From Phyllobacterium brassicacearum (lineage in GTDB: Bacteria; Pseudomonadota; Alphaproteobacteria; Rhizobiales; Rhizobiaceae), in NCBI RefSeq assembly GCF_003010955.1, contig NZ_PGGO01000012.1, positions 104,801-168,800 of the forward strand: 64,000 nt of DNA. The letters are read 5' to 3'. The translations under genes were made by a program, and so were the position numbers. The notes beneath the pieces were generated by a model. The model was given only the letters and a program-made list of their open reading frames with translations. It was not told where the DNA came from and made no database searches. This document shows, piece after piece, positions 63,970-64,000 of the stretch; positions within the stretch are counted from its first letter, which is position 1; each line of letters begins with the position of its first letter.

Positions 63970-64000
63970 GACGCGACCCTATTCCAATGATCTTCGTGAG
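63968..64000 (+). mobile_element. Start of an IS630-family transposase gene (cut by the window edge)
   Basis: Only 11 codons are visible: MTRPYSNDLRE. This is the usual beginning of IS630-family transposases of rhizobia (MTRPYSxDLRERV...). The terminal inverted repeat and the TA target duplication cannot be defined from this side, but the element probably begins between 63930 and 63945, just after the stop of the decayed gene. Confidence 0.65.

Overview
The window looks like chromosomal DNA of an alphaproteobacterium of the Hyphomicrobiales (rhizobia, Phyllobacterium or Mesorhizobium-like). The reasons are its high GC, a run of conserved rhizobial housekeeping blocks (rplM-rpsI-speB-argC-ctaA; CBP3-type chaperone-DUF177-plsX-fabH-ihfA-merR; nrdR-ribD-ribE-ribH-nusB), K+-independent hppA, DUF2842, and sigma-EcfG-type promoters (GGAAC-N16-CGTT). 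The taxonomic call is inference from gene content and order. No prophage, rRNA operon or CRISPR array was seen. One tRNA (Pro, GGG) is present.

Layout. 1-9.2 kb is accessory: the tail of a molybdopterin oxidoreductase, an exported lectin-like protein, an intradiol dioxygenase, a LacI regulator divergent from a fatty-acid desaturase, an ArsR/VOC pair, and two separate pairs of small membrane protein plus HlyD-type membrane fusion protein, one of them frameshifted. 9.3-30 kb is rich in signalling and stress genes: three class III nucleotide cyclases with different sensor parts (DUF5939, CHASE2, TPR), a FecR-domain protein facing the CHASE2 cyclase, PPK2, exonuclease III, methanethiol oxidase, pentapeptide, ankyrin, YHS, cupin and HdeD-like proteins. 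It also has an ECF41-like sigma factor divergent from an AhpD-like protein, and an isochorismatase-fold hydrolase with its LysR neighbour.

30.2-35.8 kb is a housekeeping block. 35.8-45.1 kb is an envelope polysaccharide cluster: deacetylase, FemAB/GNAT-type acyltransferase, Wzz/GumC, Wza, glycosyltransferase, polyprenyl-P sugar transferase and Wzy-like polymerase. Its composition resembles holdfast or unipolar polysaccharide loci. 45.2-48.7 kb holds small hypothetical genes, tRNA-Pro, a K+-channel-like protein and a candidate sRNA. 48.7-62.8 kb is core metabolism: lipid initiation, the BamE lipoprotein, H+-pyrophosphatase, riboflavin synthesis, NrdR, serine hydroxymethyltransferase and an L,D-transpeptidase. 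The right end is accessory again: a decayed gene of a family carrying a PAG..DGGQW motif, then the start of an IS630-family transposase.

The most useful regulatory observations are a face-to-face pair of ECF41-type promoters sharing one near-palindromic -35 box (27115-27161), EcfG-type promoters before xth, before a previously missed 53-aa gene and (imperfect) before mtoX, a hairpin in the rplM leader, a three-hairpin sRNA candidate at 48.6 kb, and a start-codon-masking hairpin in front of the IS630 transposase.
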